Assembly: GCA_018242215.1 (NCBI GenBank)
Contig: JAFECG010000027.1
Span: forward strand, 62,001 to 126,000
Direction of reading: 5' to 3'
Source: Pseudomonadota bacterium
Lineage (GTDB): Bacteria > Pseudomonadota > Alphaproteobacteria > Rhizobiales > Hyphomicrobiaceae
DNA length: 64,000 nucleotides
The notes below the pieces were generated by a model that was not told where the DNA came from, made no database searches, and saw nothing but the letters and a program-made list of their open reading frames with translations. The position numbers were made by a program, and so were the translations under genes. Positions 59,513 to 64,000 of this stretch are shown here, piece by piece. Each line of letters opens with the position of its first letter. Within the stretch, counting starts at the first letter, position 1.

Positions 59513-61969
59513 ATGTTACGTCTCCTGCGGCATGTAACCGCCCTCGCCGACTTTTGTCTCTGGGCGCCTCGCTGGATCGTGCGCTGGCTCATGATGGCCG
59601 TCGCGTTCAATCCGAAGCTCGGACCGCTTCGCCACGCCTTCACGGCAGCGATCGCCTATGTCCTCTTCGCGCTCGTCCTAGTCTACATCGCCGCGCCGAT
59701 CAGAGGCTACATCGGCGATCTTTCTATGCACGACAAACTTGGCTATGACGCCGAACGATGGCTCGCGACGGCGATCTACGATCCGAAAGGCAGTTTCGTC
59801 GGCACCTTCGATCCGCGCCTCGATAGCCTGCGCGATGTGAACTACACCGGCAGTCCCATCGCGCTCGGCGATTACATTGCGAGCCCGGATCACAAGTCGA
59901 TCCCCGTCCGCGAGGTGCCGGAACAATATTGGCGATGCCTTTCCTATCATGAAGACCGTTACCTCGGCGGCCCTCTCAATCCGTTCGGCATCGACCTTCT
60001 CGGCGTCCTGAAAATTCCTGTCACTGCCGTGGCGCGCTCGATCGCGGCCCATCGGCCCGTCCTCGGCGTCGGCGGCTCGACGCTGCCGATGCAGTTCGCA
60101 CGCGTCATCTACAAGACGCCGCCGAGTGCCGACGAAAGCGGCATCGAAAAGCTCAAGCGCAAACTCGGCGAATGGTGGCTCGCACCGGTCATCTATCGCG
60201 ATTTGACGCGCGGTGGCGACGACACGCTTCTGAAGCAATGGGCGGCGAACCACATCTGGCTCGCCCAGCGCACGGGAGGCCAGCCGCTTCACGGCGTCGA
60301 AGTCACGAGCCAGGTCGTCTTCGGTAAGGAGGCGAAGGATCTTTCGACCGCCGAGCAGTTCGTGCTGGCGTCGGCCGTCAACAAGCCGATTATCCTGCTC
60401 GAAGGCAGCGACCGCCTGAATGCCGTCCGTCTCGACCGCTGGCGCTACATTACCGAGGTTCGTGCCCGCACCTGCGCCGAAAAACTCATCAGCGACGAAG
60501 CGGAGCAGCGAAAAGTCGTCTTCGAGTTGATGGCGCTCGCGGGCGGCCCACCCGATCCGAAAGTGAGGCCCGGGCTCGAAGCCGCACTCGAACGGTTCGC
60601 CCCGACCGAGGTGAAGCGCGCCGAAGCCAATCCAATGATCCGGGCCAATCTGCTTCTGCCGGCTGCCCGTTTCGGCATCCGCGAGGAGATGAAGCAGCGC
60701 TACGGCTTCGCTTGGCGCGATTACGTCCGCGGCGTCACGACGACATTCGACATCGGAGAGAACCTCGCCTTCCGCGACCGGGTCGACAGCGCACTTGCGA
60801 CGCTCGATACGAAATGGGCCTCCCGCATCGATCCCGAATTCACCCTCGATCCGAAAAAAGCGACGGCCGACAAAACTTTGCCGAACGTCATCGTCGTCGG
60901 AGCCGACGCCGATGGAAAAATTGTCCGCTATTACGAATCGGGCGAGACGGCCGCCTATTTCGGCTCGCTTCCCGCGCGCCGCCCCGATACCGGGCTTTAC
61001 GATCCGTCGCTCGAAAGTCGTCAGGTCGCCTCGACCGGCAAGATGATCCTCGCCGTCGCCCTCGCAAACCAGGGACACGATACAACCGGCAGCCTCTACG
61101 CCGATCCCCAGGCACCGGCACAAGGATTGGACACCTGCAGCAAAGGCGGCACAGTCGGCAACCGCAAGGCCGTCGTCGCGTTTGCGTGCTCGCTCAATGC
61201 GCCGCTGATCCGGCGCGGCGCGCAACTCGGACAGGCGCCGATCAAACGCCTCATCGACGGCTTCGGCTTCACAATGCCGCCACCCGCCGTTCTCGGCGGC
61301 ACACCGCCATCGACAGCCGTCGTCCTCGGGCAGATTGCGGCCGCGCCCCGGCGGGTGCAGTTCATGTCGAGCGTCATCCTGGCATCCCTGATCGGCCGCA
61401 GCACGAAGCCAGTGCGCCCGCCGACGCTTGTCGCTACCTACGACTACACGCAGAAAGGTCAACGGGGTGCCGGCATCGCCGCCGAAGCAAGCCCCGCGAT
61501 CATCCCGAAATCACTGATACGTCCGAGCGCAACGGGCCTGATCCGCGCGCTTCTCGAAGCCCCACTCTGCTATCAGACCGGCGGCCAGTCATACGGCACG
61601 CTCAGAAGCCTCAGCCAATGGTGCGCCCACCGCCGTAACGATTTGCGTCTCCATTTCGCGAAAACGGGAACATCGGTCACGCTCGACCCCGACGCGACGG
61701 TCGATACCTGGGCATCGGGCGGATTGCAGTTCAGAAACGGTGCGGCCTATTCCTACGTCGTGCTCGTCGGAACCGGGAATGCGTCGCGCCCGTGGGCGCG
61801 CCACCTCCACGCCGCCCAGATCGCAGCGCCCCTGCTCGACGTGTTGCTGCATGACCTTGCCGACCACGCCAAATCGCATCCACGCCGCGATCTCCTTCCC
61901 CGGCAGCGCGCCGTGCCGATGGCGGCTGCGCGAACGCCCGCAAAGGAAATGGCCGACGCCGCTCGCTGA
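59513..61969 (+). CDS. Divergent class A penicillin-binding protein-like (GT51 plus transpeptidase)
   Basis: 818 residues. One membrane helix near 50 (AFTAAIAYVLFALVLVYIAA). The glycosyltransferase-51 region retains the Glu-Asp-Arg start (YHEDRYLGG near 146), GGSTLPMQFARVIYK (normally GGSTITQQ), KRKLGEWW and FGKEAKDLSTAEQFVLASAV. The transpeptidase has SxxK as VASTGKMILAV near 507 and KTG as LHFAKTGTSV near 716. The overall pattern is that of PBP1-type enzymes, but with altered substrate-loop motifs. It would act in the periplasm. Its relation to the upstream ATPase is positional only. Confidence 0.8.
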   Translation: MLRLLRHVTALADFCLWAPRWIVRWLMMAVAFNPKLGPLRHAFTAAIAYVLFALVLVYIAAPIRGYIGDLSMHDKLGYDAERWLATAIYDPKGSFVGTFDPRLDSLRDVNYTGSPIALGDYIASPDHKSIPVREVPEQYWRCLSYHEDRYLGGPLNPFGIDLLGVLKIPVTAVARSIAAHRPVLGVGGSTLPMQFARVIYKTPPSADESGIEKLKRKLGEWWLAPVIYRDLTRGGDDTLLKQWAANHIWLAQRTGGQPLHGVEVTSQVVFGKEAKDLSTAEQFVLASAVNKPIILLEGSDRLNAVRLDRWRYITEVRARTCAEKLISDEAEQRKVVFELMALAGGPPDPKVRPGLEAALERFAPTEVKRAEANPMIRANLLLPAARFGIREEMKQRYGFAWRDYVRGVTTTFDIGENLAFRDRVDSALATLDTKWASRIDPEFTLDPKKATADKTLPNVIVVGADADGKIVRYYESGETAAYFGSLPARRPDTGLYDPSLESRQVASTGKMILAVALANQGHDTTGSLYADPQAPAQGLDTCSKGGTVGNRKAVVAFACSLNAPLIRRGAQLGQAPIKRLIDGFGFTMPPPAVLGGTPPSTAVVLGQIAAAPRRVQFMSSVILASLIGRSTKPVRPPTLVATYDYTQKGQRGAGIAAEASPAIIPKSLIRPSATGLIRALLEAPLCYQTGGQSYGTLRSLSQWCAHRRNDLRLHFAKTGTSVTLDPDATVDTWASGGLQFRNGAAYSYVVLVGTGNASRPWARHLHAAQIAAPLLDVLLHDLADHAKSHPRRDLLPRQRAVPMAAARTPAKEMADAAR

Positions 61970-62168
61970 GCGCGAACCGCTTTCGTCATCCCCCACATTC
62001 TTCGCTACGCTCGTTCGGTCGAGGATGACGGCATCAAACCCGGCTTCGCCATTCATCTGCGCGCTGGAAAAGAGCCGGAAGTCCGACATTGCTCAGCCGC
62101 AGTTCAACCATCAAAAACGCAGACTGGCCGCAGAATTTACACGCCTCTCTTCCGTAGGGTCGGCGAAA

Positions 62169-64000
62169 ATGAGCGGGGAAGGATCGGAACTCAGGCGCGG
62201 GGCGGGCGCGATGTGCCTCTACGCCGACGTGCGCGACGGCAACGGTGCGCCGGAAAAGCCGCCACGCGACTGGAAACGCGCAATTCTGATTTTCGGCCTC
62301 GGCGCCCTGTCATGGGTTGCGACCTACGTCGGCATGCTCGAATTGATCGAAGCGAACATGGGCGACCTGCCAATCGTCCATCGTGTCATCGTCGGGTTTT
62401 CGGTCGCGATGCTGATGACGATGATCATCTGGCTGCTCGATCAGCTCTTTCGCCCGCACCCGTTCACGACCAAACTCCTTTACGCCGGTGGTTACGTTTT
62501 CCTCTCGCTCATCTCGATCGGATTTGGCTTCGGCTTCTATTGGAAGGTCCTGGAAAGTCGTGGCGAAGCCTCACGCTCGGCGGAAAGCGCCGTGTCCGAA
62601 GTCCAGAACGCGCTGCACGGTGCCGAAACACGGCTCGAGCAGCTTCAGGCGACGCTGACGCAACTCACCCAGGTCTCGACCGAGAAAGCCGAGCTCGAAC
62701 AAACGAAGGGAACCTCATGTCCAAACTCGAAACCGGGCGACGGACCGCGCCGGAAGATGCGCGAAGACGATGCGCAGCGTTTCTCGTTCGCGTCCGACTT
62801 TGTGAAGGGCCGGATCGGCGCCGTGAAAACGGATATGGAAGCGCTGAACGGCGACCTGACGAAGATCGTTTCAGCCGACGCCTCGACCTTCGACCCCAAG
62901 ACCGGAACGCGCAATGAGTTCATGCGCGCGCTCGGTCGCAAGCTCGACTTGACCGCCACAGGCTTCAACGCCTTTCGCACCGATCCGCAGCTTCGCCAGA
63001 TCCGCTCCGACCTCGCCGACCGCGCCGAACGCTCGACGTTCAGCGATGGCAGGAACGGCACCATCTCCTGCCCCGACCCACAGCTGCAGATGGCGCTGCG
63101 CGGCGTCGTCAAGGCGATCGATCAGTTGCCCGAGTTGCAGAAGCCAGAGATAGCGACCGTCGAAGGCCCGGAGGCGACGATCGAGGCCTTTCGCCGTCTG
63201 ACGACGACGTTCTACGGTTTGCTTGCATTCAAGATGCCGCCATCGGCGGATGAATTGCGCGAACTGCAGAAGAAGGCGATCCAATCCGTCGAAAGTCCGC
63301 CGCAAGTCCGCAGCGCGGATGACACGCAGACAACAGGGCTCTCCAAGCGTGATTATGTTCCGCTCGCGGTCGCGCTGTTCGTCGATCTTTGCCTTTTCCT
63401 TGTCTCGATGGGCAAGCGGTCCGATGGCCGGCTCGACGGCCTCGTGCCGAAGATGAAAGCGGCCGAGCGAGGACCCGTGATCGAAATCCTATCGCGCTTC
63501 AACGACATTCATCGTGACAAACAGATCCGCGAAAACTTCGAGCTGTTCCGCCACGTCGTGTTCGATATGAATGGCGACTACTATGTCGCCGTACCGCTCG
63601 ACGCGCCGCCGCGTATGAATCCGGCCGAGCGCGAAAACCTCCGCATCGAAGCACAACTTCTTTCCAACCTGTTCGCGAGCTTCGAGCGAGAGAAGATCTT
63701 CAAGCGCACGCTGCTGCCGACGACCGCCAGCATCCAGAAGCGGCTGGCTCGCCAAGGCTCGAAGTTCGCGGGCTCTGAATCGTTTCGCGTCTACAAGTTC
63801 ACGAACGGTGCCTGGTCCGACATCATTCTCGGCGCCGTCATGGGCGCCGCGCGCCGCGTCGCACGGGACGAGTTCGGCAGCACGCGCTCGGACGAACAAG
63901 ACGTTGATCCTTCGGCTCCCACTGCGCCATTACCGAACGCACCGGATACGCCGCTCGCTGAAGAGCGGCGGGAAGACCGAGCAGGCGTTCCGCGTCCACC
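62169..64000 (+). CDS. Four-span membrane protein with coiled coil, 3'-truncated by window edge
   Basis: The frame from ATG 62169 (ATG 62211 is a second option) stays open to the last base, at least 610 residues. Three N-terminal helices: AILIFGLGALSWVATYVGML, VIVGFSVAMLMTMIIWLLDQ, AGGYVFLSLISIGFGFGFYW. A coiled coil follows (about 130-185: SAVSEVQNALHGAETRLEQL, QATLTQLTQVSTEKAELEQT). A soluble region, a fourth helix near 395-415 (YVPLAVALFVDLCLFLVSMG), and a cytoplasmic C-terminal domain complete it (RFNDIHRDKQIRENFELFRH, AWSDIILGAVMGAARRVARD). No family is recognised. Codon use is consistent throughout. Confidence 0.75.
   Translation, partial: MSGEGSELRRGAGAMCLYADVRDGNGAPEKPPRDWKRAILIFGLGALSWVATYVGMLELIEANMGDLPIVHRVIVGFSVAMLMTMIIWLLDQLFRPHPFTTKLLYAGGYVFLSLISIGFGFGFYWKVLESRGEASRSAESAVSEVQNALHGAETRLEQLQATLTQLTQVSTEKAELEQTKGTSCPNSKPGDGPRRKMREDDAQRFSFASDFVKGRIGAVKTDMEALNGDLTKIVSADASTFDPKTGTRNEFMRALGRKLDLTATGFNAFRTDPQLRQIRSDLADRAERSTFSDGRNGTISCPDPQLQMALRGVVKAIDQLPELQKPEIATVEGPEATIEAFRRLTTTFYGLLAFKMPPSADELRELQKKAIQSVESPPQVRSADDTQTTGLSKRDYVPLAVALFVDLCLFLVSMGKRSDGRLDGLVPKMKAAERGPVIEILSRFNDIHRDKQIRENFELFRHVVFDMNGDYYVAVPLDAPPRMNPAERENLRIEAQLLSNLFASFEREKIFKRTLLPTTASIQKRLARQGSKFAGSESFRVYKFTNGAWSDIILGAVMGAARRVARDEFGSTRSDEQDVDPSAPTAPLPNAPDTPLAEERREDRAGVPRP

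Noticed and set aside
59678-61462. 594-residue minus-strand frame
   Set aside because: Antisense to the divergent PBP, which has SxxK and KTG motifs on the plus strand.
1-64000. CRISPR array or insertion sequence
   Set aside because: No regularly spaced repeats and no transposase or terminal inverted repeats were seen anywhere in the window.

Overview
The window is about 64 kb of chromosomal DNA from an alphaproteobacterium. High GC, general-stress-type promoters (GGAAC-N16-CGTT), a quinoprotein alcohol dehydrogenase with its MxaJ/XoxJ-like partner, an alternative caa3-like oxidase and many Rhizobiales-style small secreted proteins suggest a methylotrophic or facultatively methylotrophic member of the Rhizobiales (Hyphomicrobium-like). 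The organism assignment is inference. There are no rRNA genes, no complete tRNA gene and no CRISPR array.

Layout. 1-2.5 kb: end of a membrane protein, two decayed genes (an alpha/beta-hydrolase fragment and a frameshifted DUF4019 gene) and a periplasmic ClpP-like protease. 2.7-6.1 kb: a three-gene minus-strand operon with a MotA/TolQ/ExbB-type channel, a membrane-anchored coiled-coil partner and a zinc-ribbon/Sel1-repeat protein. 6.1-7.2 kb: a probable integration scar (47-codon gene, 12-bp tandem repeat, 3' end of a tRNA). 7.3-15.7 kb: plus-strand metabolic genes (extended SDR plus GMC oxidoreductase pair, DUF72, isochorismatase-like hydrolase, AI-2E-type transporter, flavodoxin-like reductase, stress-promoted PRC-barrel protein).

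15.8-25.5 kb is the clearest functional unit: cytochrome c, a PQQ dehydrogenase with the Asp-x-Asp lanthanide signature, a second cytochrome c, oxidase subunits II (with fused cytochrome c), I, III and a small membrane subunit, a lipoprotein cytochrome c, a XoxJ-like binding protein, a Sco copper chaperone, and an opposing CtaG. It reads as a self-contained alcohol-to-oxygen electron chain. Subunit I lacks both the D-channel glutamate and the K-channel lysine of ordinary A-type oxidases.

25.5-33.9 kb: small membrane and stress genes, a Crp/Fnr regulator, an SDR, an HPF/cold-shock fusion and an EmrAB-type efflux pair. 34-38.3 kb: a sulfide/persulfide operon (TauE exporter, DUF442-SQR fusion, persulfide-dioxygenase-like hydrolase, Crp/Fnr regulator) with a perfect Crp/Fnr palindrome. 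38.5-53.9 kb: envelope and housekeeping genes (TonB receptor, class A acid phosphatase, MltB-like transglycosylase, FabF, LprI-like protein, aldo/keto reductase, DHA2 exporter fused to a MarR-like domain, DacA-type carboxypeptidase, CAP lipoprotein).

54.2-64 kb: a plus-strand group of large, poorly characterised genes: a possible winged-helix adaptor, an 1,100-residue protein with two P-loop ATPase domains (AAA/STAND-like plus HerA/FtsK-like), a divergent GT51/transpeptidase, and a four-span coiled-coil membrane protein running off the window edge. This is the best candidate for an undescribed system.
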